From Helopsaltes ochotensis (Eukaryota > Chordata > Aves > Passeriformes > Locustellidae), in assembly GCA_013400155.1 (NCBI GenBank), contig VXBM01000098.1, positions 1,008,299 through 1,072,298 of the forward strand: DNA of 64,000 nt, written 5' to 3'. Both the position numbers and the translations under genes were made by a program. Shown one piece after another: positions 41,802 through 52,334 of the stretch (within the stretch, counting starts at the first letter, position 1; each line of letters starts with the position of its first letter). The notes under the pieces are model-generated. The model worked only from the letters and a program-made list of their open reading frames with translations, did not search any database and was not told the DNA's origin.

Positions 41802-42170
41802 CTACCTAGTTAAGAACCTGAAAAACTTAAAAATGACAGATTTTTTTATTAATGCTATTGCTTGGACACATCTCTCACTTCCCTTACACAAACTTCCCAA
41901 CTCCATAATTTGTTTAGAAACCACTGCACTGCTGACCAGCTGACTACTGGTATCTTGGTAAAAGCAGGAAAGCTTAGTGAAAAGATACCCCAAAGTGGAA
42001 GCATGTTCTGGTCTTGCATCAAAACAAGAAGCTATTGACTTAAAAGAAACCAAATCAGAGGAATGTGTGCTGGAAGCTGAGAATTACTAGACTGGTCTTC
42101 AACTATCGGTTGCACTGTCTTTTAATGGGTTGTTATCTTTGTAAGTTTTTGTTTCAGGATGCACATTAGA
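41802..42170 (-). pseudogene. Broken protein-like continuation of the alternative exon
   Basis: Directly after the stop at 42166 the minus strand continues to look coding, but in changing frames. A 23-codon stretch from 42170 (SNVHPETKTYKDNNPLKD) ends at a TGA at 42099-42101. A short stretch in another frame follows (VEDQSSNSQLPAHIPL). The first frame then returns for about 85 codons, including FKSIASCFDARPEHASTLGY and SKQIMELGSLCKGSERC. The composition of Cys, Phe, Leu and charged residues is protein-like rather than intronic. Two or three small indels would explain the frame changes. I read it as a decayed part of a long exon; sequencing error or 3' UTR of the preceding frame are alternatives. 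Confidence 0.35.
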
Positions 42171-42705
42171 CTGAGAGAAGGCACAATATGCTGAAGCCAG
42201 TTTGCTCATTAGCACCCATTAGGGATCCTGCAGGAGACATCTGCTTCAAGTGGGAACAATCAGATTCAGTTCTTGAGCTGTCACCATCTGGAGAAGTAAT
42301 TATTTTATCATCAAAATGATTGAAATTTTCAACCTTGTGGAGTGAACAAGCCACATTATTAAAGTCAGAACTATGTAAAGAAGTAGATAAAACATTCTGA
42401 TATGGAATATTCTTACTCTTTAAAGTATTAGTACTTGTAGAGTGAATTAAAATACTTTTAATATCACAATGAGAACCAAAGCTCTCCTGCTCTGAGTTAC
42501 TCCTTTCATTTTGAAATGCCTTCTCTGACGTACAAGGGGAGGAGAGTCTTCTGGAACTGGAAAATAAATCCAGCATCTCCATATATGCCTTCTGTCTCTT
42601 ATGGCCTCTTACTCCTGCATTTTCTCCACACAACTCAGAAGCACAATTCCCATCTTTAGACAGAAAAGGAAAGCCATAGTGTAGCTCCCACTGTTGACTT
42701 TTCTG
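42166..42705 (-). CDS. KIF16B: Candidate alternative terminal exon of KIF16B (PX-less tail)
   Basis: This minus-strand frame is open for 179 codons from a splice-acceptor-like TTTTTAG (preceded by a T-rich tract) to a stop. It starts QKSQQWELHYGFPFLSKD and is rich in Ser, Asn and charged residues, with stretches such as MEMLDLFSSSRRLSS and HFDDKIITSPDGDSSRTES. An in-frame stop lies just before the acceptor. The phase is 0, so it joins directly to the exon ending K-Y-E. A minus-strand AATAAA lies at 41845-41850, about 320 bases past the stop, so it could serve as a last exon giving a KIF16B without PX. It could equally be the intact first part of a longer decayed exon (see the neighbouring remnants). 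I do not recognise the sequence as a known domain. Confidence 0.45.
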   Translation of the reverse strand, partial: QKSQQWELHYGFPFLSKDGNCASELCGENAGVRGHKRQKAYMEMLDLFSSSRRLSSPCTSEKAFQNERSNSEQESFGSHCDIKSILIHSTSTNTLKSKNIPYQNVLSTSLHSSDFNNVACSLHKVENFNHFDDKIITSPDGDSSRTESDCSHLKQMSPAGSLMGANEQTGFSILCLLSV

Positions 42706-43695
42706 CTAAAAATTCCAAAAGAAGAAAACAAAAATGTCTTTGCAAAATCTTCTGACCCGAACATTTCTTAAACTGAGGATTGGTTTTGATTAGATTTATA
42801 CAATCATTCAAAATCAATACAATCTCTCAAAATGAGAGAGAGAAAACCCAACAGAAGTGATTGAGATCAGATTAAGGAATAGGTAATCTTTTCAACCCAC
42901 CCCTGCTTTTTCTAGGTACATTTCTAGTATCCATTTCACTTAGTTTATATTTATTTTACTCAAAATCCCAGCAAAGTCAACAGGTAATGCAGAAACGTAT
43001 AAAACCGTAATTTTTTTCCCCACACATACACAAAAAAGTAATCCTGTACTAGCCAAGAGAGTGTGAAAAGTACAACACAGCTGAAAAACAAGAGTGTAAA
43101 AGTCAAAAAAGGGACAAATTCAAGGTGTTGCAGCCCTCCCGTTGTTACAGTCTAAATCCACCAAGGTATTTAGGATTTACTCACCAAGACAATAACTGTT
43201 TCAAGCAGCAGTTAGACAACTAAATACAGTGGGAGGGGTCTAAGCTTCAGTTTAAAAATACACAAATAGATGTACAAATCCTTCAGGACACACACAACTT
43301 GCCTGGTTCCTCTTGCTAACTTACAGACACCCTTACAGCAGTTCATTGTGAGTCAAAAGTGTTACATGTATTCTAATTCAGACAATCATTAAATGTTCAT
43401 GAAATGCTTTTTCCTTTAAAAATAATGAAAGGGATACTGCTTCAAAAATTAATAATCATGGCAAAACAATTAAGAAAGATCCACCCTAACACCACCTTTC
43501 CAACAAGGAAAAGCTAGGTCCAATCTGAAACAAAATCACTTTGATCCAGCTGGTAAGATGTACCATCATCTCTGTTAGCCGTTAATCTAGCTGTGAATTC
43601 AAAATTCTAATTATGCAGCTAAACATTATGAAATTTAATTACAGGGCATGCCATAATTTAAGACAATCATTTCATTCTGACAAATTATGACCTAC

Positions 43696-43746
43696 CTCAT
43701 ACTTCATCTTGCGTTGAATAGTGCTGTTATTATGCCTCTCATTATC
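43696..43746 (-). CDS. KIF16B: KIF16B exon: 17-codon tail exon ending K-Y-E
   Basis: This 51-nt exon encodes DNERHNNSTIQRKMKYE, matching human KIF16B residues just upstream of the PX domain. It begins and ends in phase 0. The acceptor is GTGCTTAG|GA and the donor is TATGAG|GTAGGT. It is the branch point of interest: the canonical next exon is at 36022-36144, but an alternative exon-like frame with a matching phase lies only about 1 kb downstream at 42166-42705. Confidence 0.94.
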
Positions 43747-45224
43747 CTAAGCACAAAAAAAGTAAAGGAGGTTATTAAAAAGTGCCTTTCTTGTATAAGT
43801 TAATTTAAAAGTATTCAGAGGAAGAGACATTCTTTATAATAGACAAAAACAACAATCAATATTGATTAAACCACTGGCTTAGAAGTCAATCATCCTGCTC
43901 TATGGATTGATTAGATCACCTGGTTTTGAATAGGTATTTGTTTGCAAGTGTGAAATTCCATGCAGAAGAACATTAATTTTCATAATTAAATTTTTCTGAC
44001 ATAAAATGAAGATTTTATTTTATCTGCAGACTTCTTATTGTCACTTACACACTCTTTCCTGCCAAAAAAACCCCCCAGAATACAACAAAAAATGCCACCG
44101 GAAATAAAAAAGATGATTAAAATTTAAAAACTGATATCATGCCTCATTTACTGTTTACATGTTTTGGTAAATTAAAAGTAAGTAAACACAGGAAAACATG
44201 AAAATTACTGAACAACAAAACTACATCAGTGGTTAGACATAGTCCATTGAAGGTCAGGATGTCCCACCCTTTTCTGCTCACCTTGAAACTTTCTGTAGAC
44301 CAGGAAGAATTAAGATGATTATCCTCAGCTTTCTGATGAATATTCTGGAGCCTTCTCTGCACTTCTTGTTCAATAAAGGCATTTATCCTTTAAGATACAG
44401 AAAAGTGTATTTGTGTGTGTATGGAAAAATAGTGTACTTTCACAAAAAGATCAAGAGAGACTAAAATGCTCTTTGAAATGCTTTTAACCCTAAGTACTGG
44501 ACAGCTCTTAATTGGGAGGATTAATGTCAGACCAGTTTTATCCCTCCTTAAGGAAGGAACACTGACTTTTGAGCAAGTGTTCATCTAACAGGCAAAGGTT
44601 AAAGTTTTGTTATTAATTAAACAAATGACTAAACCACAGGTTCAGCCACTGCTATGAGTGCAGCTCTACACACAAGAGGCAGTGAGGGTACAAGTGATGA
44701 AGAAAGAAGGCTGGGGTTGCATCTTCAGCAACTTGACAGTTTGCCCTCATTGCTGCTGCGGTATCAACAACTTGGGCTAGCAAAGGTTTGCTCTGCAAAC
44801 AGAAGGAATGTTCCAAGATTTGATAGTAACAACTTCCATGCATAAGTATAACAAGGGCAGGGATTAAAGATTTTAGTGATGTTAGGCAGCTGTCCTATGA
44901 AAAAAGGTTTAAGACAATTAAATTTACTTTTTTGTCTTAAGTGTATATGAAGCAAGCACACATACACAAGTAACTGTAAACTCAAAAACTATTTAAATAC
45001 CTCTCAGCCTACAGTTTCCCAACTCTATTCTAAAACAAACTGCACAGGAGCAACAGATGAGGCTATTGGTTACTTACAGTAGAACATCAACTATATTTCC
45101 AGACCAGTTGTCCAGTACAATCACAGTATTTAAATCAAATCCAACCCTGGCAGAATAGTCTTCCAAAATACTTATTTGTTAAAGCTATTGCTTGCATTCC
45201 ATTTCAGGAATACAGGTTACCTAC
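43747..45224 (-). other. KIF16B: Two short KIF16B introns (43747-44281 and 44388-45224)
   Basis: These introns of 535 and 837 bases flank the exon at 44282-44387. They contain no repeat or open frame of note. Confidence 0.85.
44282..44387 (-). CDS. KIF16B: KIF16B exon: tail helix before PX domain
   Basis: This 106-nt exon encodes INAFIEQEVQRRLQ, then NIHQKAEDNHLNSSWST, ending E-S-F-K in phase 0. The first half is the conserved short amphipathic helix (human INAYIEEEVQRRLQ, from memory). The second half is polar and variable. The acceptor is ATCTTAAAG|G, whose first base completes an Arg codon, and the donor is TTCAAG|GTGAGC. No catalytic motif is expected here; it is a spacer between stalk and lipid-binding domain. 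Confidence 0.94.
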
Positions 45225-45383
45225 CTGTCATCAACAAGCGGGGCAGCAGGTGGTTGTGGCTTTGTTGGGCTGGCAGGGGAAGTGCTATGGGAGAGTTTCT
45301 CATCTGGTATTCCATGGTTTCCTTTCTGAGTTCCATCACCCTCATATATTTTTTGCTTCAGCTGCTGAATTTCCTGGTCCAGG
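45225..45383 (-). CDS. KIF16B: KIF16B exon: end of stalk and proline-rich linker
   Basis: This 159-nt exon reads LDQEIQQLKQKIYEGDG, a conserved coiled-coil end, followed by a poorly conserved linker rich in Ser, Pro, Thr and Ala (STSPASPTKPQPPAAP) and ending L-V-D-D. The acceptor is TTTATAG|CC and the donor is GACAG|GTAGGT. Its length is divisible by three and both ends share the same phase, so it can be skipped without changing frame. The homologous human exon, by my count 51 codons, seems to be the one absent from a shorter human isoform (from memory). The linker probably gives flexibility between stalk and PX domain. Confidence 0.95.
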
Positions 45384-46859
45384 CTATAAAGACATCGTAA
45401 TATGTAACTTGCTTTAGTTTAGAGTTGATTCACATAGTCCTGATGGGAAGTAATGAGCCTACACTGGTATACCTAAGATTGTAGATAGTAATATTTATGA
45501 AGGTTTAAAAAATCATAACTGTTCCTTAACTACATTTAAATAGGAAAATAAACCACAAAAAATCAAAATCACATTCCAAGAGTAGTATTAAGATGAATAA
45601 AACAACTTCAATAACTTCCATCGCAAGAGGTATTTAAATCTGTACATTAAATATTCACTTCTAACACTTCAGCTATCCATTAGAAACACTTGAATAACCT
45701 CTCAGTTTTACAGAACTTTATCAATGACCTCAGTTATCATCTTCCAGTGTGAAAGCAAATGAAGAAATGAAGGGGAAAAAATTGAAAAACTCAAAATACA
45801 GCACTAATACAAAAAAAATCCAAAGAAAACCTAAAACATTGATGTGGCAAAACTTAGCTATAAGAAAATCTTTAACTTGTGTACTAAACATGTACATTTT
45901 CCAGTTGCTCCATCTGTATATGTTTTTGAAAATTCACTTACAAAATAATCATATAGAACTTCTTGTATATATACAGCTAAGAAATCACCTCTTGAAACCT
46001 CCTTGCTTTCTTTAACAAATAAATTTAATTCCACTCAGACTTATGCACAGAATACAATATGTAAAAATGAGTACTGTGTTTCTGACTAAAAATGCCTGAG
46101 GCATTTTGTATGAAAGAAGAAGCACTTATTGCAATATTCATCACATTACAACAAAGTAATCTGCAGAACATCCTTTTCACTTGTAATGTAGCTGAGATTA
46201 GATTAGTAACACACTAATAATCTTCCCCATTTTCATTACAATTTTTGTCTCTAAAAGTAATTGTTTTACTAGAGGTTATTTAGAAATCAAATAATAAAAG
46301 AAAATAAGTTCTTGCAAAAACAGGAGAAACCAGGCAAAGCTGAGATTCTACCACTTCCACTACAATTATATATATCTAAATTGAAGTGCAGTTCTATATT
46401 CCATCCTGGGGGTTAAATGAGAAAATTAAGAGAGATGATGAATGCTGAGGCTTAGGCTGAATTGTTACTTCAGTTTTAGAGTGCTTTTTGCAGCACTGCC
46501 AGAAGCTATCTATTTCTTTTGATTAGCAGCAAAACAATCTTATGTCCTGAGGGTAAGTGAATGAAAGATGGCTGATGTGTACAGGAAAGTGTTTGCATGC
46601 ACGGAAAGTCAATTTAACTACAAAAATCAGATTTACATGAAAGGAACGAAACTTAACTCTTGGTTTGTAAATATCCTACTATGAGAAGACATCACTTATA
46701 CAGCTATGAACTTTGCCTTGTGATGCATCCACCAGTAGGGACACTGAGCTGTGCCCCACCACTTGCCTCAAAGATGGCTCTAAAGTTGCTTTATGTTCAT
46801 TCCAGTGCCCCAAACCTCTACCGCTAAAGCCAAAATATGTGTATATATTCCAGTTTAAG

Positions 46860-47720
46860 TTAACCTCAAATTATCGTTTTGGGGGTCACCCCTTTTGTCT
46901 TGGGGTGATAATGATATTAAATCCCATAATTATCAGTGGCCAACAGCTGTTACTGTATCTTTAAGGTCCTGAAGCTGCAGACCTTGAGTGTCTGGTGGGA
47001 GTGGGAGGGTGCAGGCATTTTTAAAAGCTCCCCACCACGTTTTTTTCACAGCTTTTCATAGCATGGCATTTGCGTCGCTGGCTGATTGGCCTTTGCTTAG
47101 GCAAAGCCTTTTCTTTCCTTTTTGTTTCATTTTTAAAATTTTTTTTAATTGTTTGTTCAGGGTTTTTTTGTTGTGGTGGTGGTTTTTTGNNNNNNNNNNN
47201 NNNNNNNNNNNNNNNNNNNNNNNNNNNNNNNNNNNNNNNNNNNNNNNNNNNNNNNNNGATCAGAGAAACTGCAGTAGCAATCTGTGACCATCTTGAGGGT
47301 GAATTCTGCCGCTTGTCCCAAAAGCAGGACCATCCCATCGGCAGAAGTGGAGCGGAGCTGCACCAGCCCACGCCGAGCCTTGGACACGACACATTGCGTG
47401 CCTTCAGTGCAGCTGCCGTGCCCAAGCTCCTCATCTCTGCTGGAACTGCTCCGGGCGGCTCCTGCCCTCCTGACACGGATCTGACAGCACCTTGTCACAC
47501 CTGCGAGGCCGTCCCGGCAGGCCCCTATCGGGAACGGGCATTTTCCACCCTTTCGGGTCTGGCTTTTGTTTCAGTGGGGCGGGGAGGTCTAGCAGTTCCA
47601 TATCTAGCAGTTATTTACTTTCCCCCCCTATCTATTGGCATTCTTGTTCTTAATAAACCTCTGCTTTTTCACTTTCGTCTATTGGTATTAAATTCTTATT
47701 GGTCCTCTTAAAGGAGTTAA
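46860..47720 (+). mobile_element. Solo LTR-like element with an internal assembly gap
   Basis: A GC-richer island in an AT-rich intron. It includes a T- and G-rich stretch before the gap, a GC-rich block after it (AGCGGAGCTGCACC, also present in the element at 61810-62806), a polyadenylation signal AATAAA at 47652-47657 and a T- and C-rich end. This is the layout of a retroviral LTR with no internal genes. Because of the gap, length and ends are approximate. Confidence 0.5.
47190..47257. other. Assembly gap (68 N)
   Basis: Sixty-eight undetermined bases interrupt the LTR-like element directly after a run of T and G (TTGTGGTGGTGGTTTTTTG). The open frames that cross it on both strands are artefacts. 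The real size of the missing sequence is unknown. Confidence 0.99.
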
Positions 47721-49576
47721 CTCATTCCAGAGCACTGTCCTTTAAATTACCTCAAACCAAGGCACCTGTAAGTCAAAGAATTTTGAGCTTCAAATATGAT
47801 TCAAATAAATAAAAACACTGTATCTAGTTATGCTGAACTTACACTTGTATACACTTCAAATGAAGATTGCATTTAAACATTTTTAGAGAGTTAGCACTGA
47901 TCTGAACCAGAGCACATGATTACACAATGGGGTCTAGAGAAACAACAACATATATAATTCATATGCTGACTATGGCATCATATACTGTGAAATGTAAACT
48001 CAAAAACAAGAGCAGTATGTAGCCTGAAATGTTTAACATACTCTCATGAACCTTTAGAGCTTTCTCTTGCCTCAACGTGCACAAAAACATTTTGAATTGA
48101 ATTATTCAGGCCCATGGGCTATTCACTGAAAGACTTCAAAGTTTTATTTAGCCTGTGCAAGAGGACTTGGAAGTAAACAAGAAAAAAAAAAAGAGGGAAA
48201 AAAATGGAGATGATTTTATTTCCTTGATACCTTCTCCTCAGTTTTCTGGCTGACAACGTATTTTTTTTACTTATCACACAACCCTATTTTTGTGGAACCT
48301 CCAATTGTTTATAGCTCACTTAATCGAGTGAGATGCTTAACGTAGAAAATGAGATTTTATGTGCACGACAATTATGGAAAATAATGGCAATATACACAAA
48401 ATGATGAATCAGTGTTGAAAACACTTAACTAAAAGTGAAACAATGTCACTAAAAATGTTGAAGAAATGACCTCCACACAGTCTATATAAAGCAACTCTTC
48501 TGATAATGGTTTAAAAGGAAAACAACACAGAAGAGCTCTTCAATTTGGCTACAGGCAAGTTGCTTCTTTTAGGTGTTTTTTCCACATCTGTTTGAAGGGT
48601 TAATGAAAAAATATTCAGATAAATTAGTGAAATATTTAAAAAACAGATGACAAATGCTATCTCAAGGGAAAAAGCCCTCATTTTTTCACTGATAGTCACA
48701 GGTTTTAGGGCTCCAGTATAAGCAAATCAGGTAGCACATTTTAAAATGGCAATTCTGCACTTTTTCCATACGGCAGGGATTGAACACATTAATCTTAGTT
48801 AATTTTTGCTCAGATCAAAAAAAAAAACCCCAAAAGATTTCTTTCTCTCCTTCCACAAAGAAAGATCCTTCCCTACCTGACTGACTTTTGTTTGAGCCTC
48901 TCATACTTATTATAAATGTTATACTACAAGATATCTTGAGTATAACTGATGACATTGCTTCTGTGCCTAAAAGGGATTGTCACCACACTGGGCAGTATTA
49001 AAGCCTCTCTATTTTCCAATAAGCTTAAAAAACAACATCAAATTTTACATGGATATGTGGCTAGTTTATTTTTATTTAGCCTTGAAACCAGGGCTATTTA
49101 AAAATGAAACATTTACCCCCATTTACTTTCAATACCAGAAGTACATCACCAGTTGAGACAGACAGCTGGCAGGTTTACTGTAACAGTCTCCAAATCTTGA
49201 ACAAGCATCTAACTTGTTACTAATAAAGACAAAAAAAGTTATACAGCAAAAATTTCATAGGAAAAAGTTGTAAGATGGTACATTTGCTGTAAGGGCAGAA
49301 TAAAAGGATGTCAGCTTTCTACATAGGTAAAACAATTCAAGTACTGTGGCTAATGCAAATAATATCTTGCTGAGGATGGGATTAGTGTCCAAACATACCA
49401 GAACATAATAAGTGAGTGAGAATCCTTTAAAAAGCAGTAGAGTTTCAATTCTGGATAAACTACCTGAAACTCAAGTACCAGGACACTGAACATGCTGTGC
49501 TCTCAACATGCAAGGTACAAAACCATTCCCCTTTTGTGGACAGCTTCTGATAAACGGAAGGTACCGTAGCACTCAC

Positions 49577-50932
49577 CGTTCTCGGTCCTGTTCAAGAGCT
49601 TTCTGTTCAGCCTCCAGACTCGCCTGCAGCCCTGCCTGTTCGCCGCAGCTGTTGTTCAGGGTGGCCAGCTTCTGTTTCTGCTCTTCTATTTCAAAGTCGA
49701 TGGTGGAACGACGCTGCAAAGCAGAATGCCTCCTTTCTAACTTAGCAACAGCCTGCTCCAGTGCCTCTCTCTGCTGCTTTTCCCTTGATTCGAGTATTTC
49801 TTTTTCCTTTTTCCGAACCTTTCCTTCCTGCCGAGCTACATTGGCTGTGAATTCAAAGGTTTCCTGAAGCTGCTGCAGCTGATTTGTGCTAGCCCTATAT
49901 TGGGCAAGCTGCTCTTCTTTTTCTTCTATTTCTTTCTCTATTTGATAGAGAGTATTATCTAACCCTAACAAGCCCCTATCAAGGACTTCAGAAGCTCTTT
50001 GTTTTTCCTCCAGCAGGGCTGGCAAATGATTACTCTTCAGGTACTCAAGCTGGCGTTCTTTAGACTGGAGCCTGTATTCCACTGGCTTTATCTTGTCAAC
50101 TTCTTCAGCCTTGAGTATGGCATCCATAAAGTTCTCATCATCTCTCTTGAGATTTAAATGTTCTTCATGTGCATATTTTAAGTGCTCCAGAGCTCCTTTT
50201 TCATCTGCTATTTCCTTTTCTAGGTGATCCATTTGTTGAATTAAATCTTTTTCCAAAATAGCCAACTGTTCCAGCTGTTTCCTTTTAAACTCTACAAAAT
50301 CATGCTGTGCTTTTTCTAACTCTTCATGGTTTTCATCACCTTCAGATCGGGCTTCCTTGACTTTCAGAAGAGATTCTCTGATCTCTTCAAGATCTCTTCT
50401 CTCCTCTTCTACTCTTTGCACATCCCCTCTCTTCAGGAGCTCTATCATGACCTGCTTCTCTCTAAGCTGTTCCTCTAGGTGAGCCACCAGCATCACCTGT
50501 TCTCTTTCCTGTTCTTCAAGTCTCCTTTTTTCTGATTCCAGCTTCAGATACTGCTCATCTTTTTCCTTTTTTAGTTTTTCCAGTTCACGAAAAATCTGCA
50601 TTTTCTCTACTTTTTCATTATGATTAAGTTCTTGTAGTCGCTGCAACTCCTCTTTGACCCGGGCAAAAATTTCTTCCTGCTGCTTCTTCTTCTGAAGCTC
50701 TATCTCTTGTTGTTCCCGTAATCTCTCTTCTTCAAATTTTTCTTTTTCAGCCAGCAAATCCTTTAACCTGCTTTCAATGTGAACAGTTCTCCGCTTCAGA
50801 CTCTCCTCCTGTTTTCGTATTTGCAGCTGCACTATTTCTGTCTCTTTGCGCTGGGACTCTACTTCTTGCTGCATTCTTACAAGTTCTGCTTTGTCAGATT
50901 TTTGTTTTTCTTCCATCTCTTCTATTTGTTTC
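49577..50932 (-). CDS. KIF16B: KIF16B giant coiled-coil exon
   Basis: This single 1356-nt exon supplies about 452 residues of the stalk. It starts KQIEEMEEKQKSDKAEL and ends with EAEQKALEQDRER. The composition is dominated by Glu, Lys, Gln, Arg and Leu, with heptad repeats over nearly the whole length. A short break near DKIKPVEYRLQ and LDRGLLGLDNTLYQ marks a conserved hinge. The segment FEFTANVARQEGKVRKKEKE near the end is also strongly conserved. Family knowledge: this stalk mediates dimerisation and intramolecular autoinhibition of KIF16B and can bind cargo adaptors. The acceptor is a TACTGTAG end and the donor is GAACG|GTGAGT. The frame is open throughout, with no frameshift or stop. The plus-strand open frames across it are antisense shadows. 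Confidence 0.98.
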
Positions 50933-52280
50933 CTACAGTAAAACATTTACATGAAGTTAAAAAGGTTTGGACTAAGATTTTTGACTATACATAACCTTTT
51001 TTTTTTTTAATAGTGTTGTTCTGCTACAAAAAGATGAGGATCCTTCATTGCTTGGAAATGACTCAATGCATAAGACAAATCAAAAAGAGATTCATATAGC
51101 CTGTGTCAGTATAAAAAGCTGTAGATATATTAAGTTATAGGAAGATGTTCTATAGCACTTACATTATTAAAAAATAGACTGTGTTGGTTCTGGCAAATCA
51201 AATAAAAATATTAATAGAAAATATCCATGCACATTGCAGAGTAAATATGTGGGGTTTTTTTCATACATATATTCTCATGCACAAAAGCTTGTATAGAAGG
51301 ACTTGATTAGCAATTTGCCTCACCAAATTTAAGCCAACAGATGAATTGAAGTAATGTTTTCACTTTAGGTAACACCAACTGAACTACTGAGAGACTGGAT
51401 GATAAAATTTAAGACAAATTATTATGTCACGTGTAATCTCTCATACTTGAGGGTTACCATTATCCCCATAACACAAATAAGAGACAACCTGCAAGTTGAC
51501 TGATTAATTTCGCCAGAAGTCAGAAGAATTAAAGCAAAACAACTTCTGAATTCAAATTCCACTAACATAACAAAAAAGGATAAATATCAAGGATCCTATG
51601 TTGCATTAGTTGTTGAATCTCAGTATCTCAGTGCTTCAGAGCTTCAGGATTTTTCTGAGTTTACTTCACTTAGTCCAACTGCATAAAAAGCCCTATCAAA
51701 ATGGAGCACACCATATAAAGCTGAGAGGGTGGAAAGGTTTTCAGGTTGTGAATCTCATCAGTGCTGAGATCTGCAACAAGGCACAGCTACCACTTGCACA
51801 GTCTTAGCAGATACGATGAGCCAAAACAATCAACTCAGTTTGCCAGCTAATAACAATGCCTTCTTTTGTATTTCAAACCAACTTCCACATAATGTTCTGA
51901 AAAGCCTGATTAATATGCCCATTCCACACCACAGTTTGATGTAAGAGAAGCAGAAAGTAACACGAGTAACACAAGCAGACAGTAACATGAGTTTCTCCTA
52001 TCACGATTCAATCCAGAGACAAATAAACCACAAAAAAGACATATGAATTAAGAATGTAACTTGCCATCTTTTAAAGTAAAATCATGAAAATTAAGAGAAA
52101 GGGTAATGGATTGTATCTGTACAATCTATCCAGTTTCTTTGTTAAATATCAGTTAGCTCGAATTCAGCTATTCAGGATTGTCTCCTGGCTGAATATCAGC
52201 GTGATTCCAAATTCATGATTTAAAAGAGTCTATAACTTGTATATATAGACACACATAAATACCACAGAGAACAATATTAC
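50933..52280 (-). other. KIF16B: 1.35 kb KIF16B intron
   Basis: AT-rich intron between the giant exon and the 54-nt stalk exon. Nothing further was recognised in it. Confidence 0.85.
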
Positions 52281-52334
52281 CTTTTACTTTCTAATTTTTC
52301 AAGCTCCTCTCGTTGCTGTCTCTCGAATTCTAGC
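52281..52334 (-). CDS. KIF16B: KIF16B exon: start of the stalk coiled coil
   Basis: This small 54-nt exon encodes LEFERQQREELEKLESK plus the split flanking Gly and Arg codons. It is the first continuous charged helix of the KIF16B stalk, rich in Glu, Lys, Arg and Leu with heptad-like spacing. The acceptor is AATCAG|GC and the donor is AAAAG|GTAATA. The length is a multiple of three and it enters and leaves in the same phase, so skipping it would keep the frame. I see no evidence that it is skipped. Confidence 0.95.

Larger units (their letters stand above)
36145..43695 (-). other. KIF16B: 7.5 kb KIF16B intron containing the alternative-tail region
   Basis: The canonical transcript skips this whole stretch. 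Its right half (39625-42705) contains the protein-like segments and LTR described separately. The left part (36145-39450) shows nothing I can name. A GC-richer block at about 38040-38130 stands out by composition but has no clear frame. Confidence 0.8.
45384..49576 (-). other. KIF16B: 4.2 kb KIF16B intron with LTR and assembly gap
   Basis: The intron lies between the proline-rich exon and the giant coiled-coil exon. Its middle holds an LTR-like element (about 46860-47720) interrupted by 68 N. The flanks are AT-rich with short A and T runs and no coding signal. Confidence 0.85.

Noticed and set aside
47070..47711. 213-codon plus-strand frame
   Set aside because: It crosses 68 N and is composed of LTR sequence; an artefact.
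49508..49867. 119-codon plus-strand frame
   Set aside because: Antisense shadow of the KIF16B coiled-coil exon.
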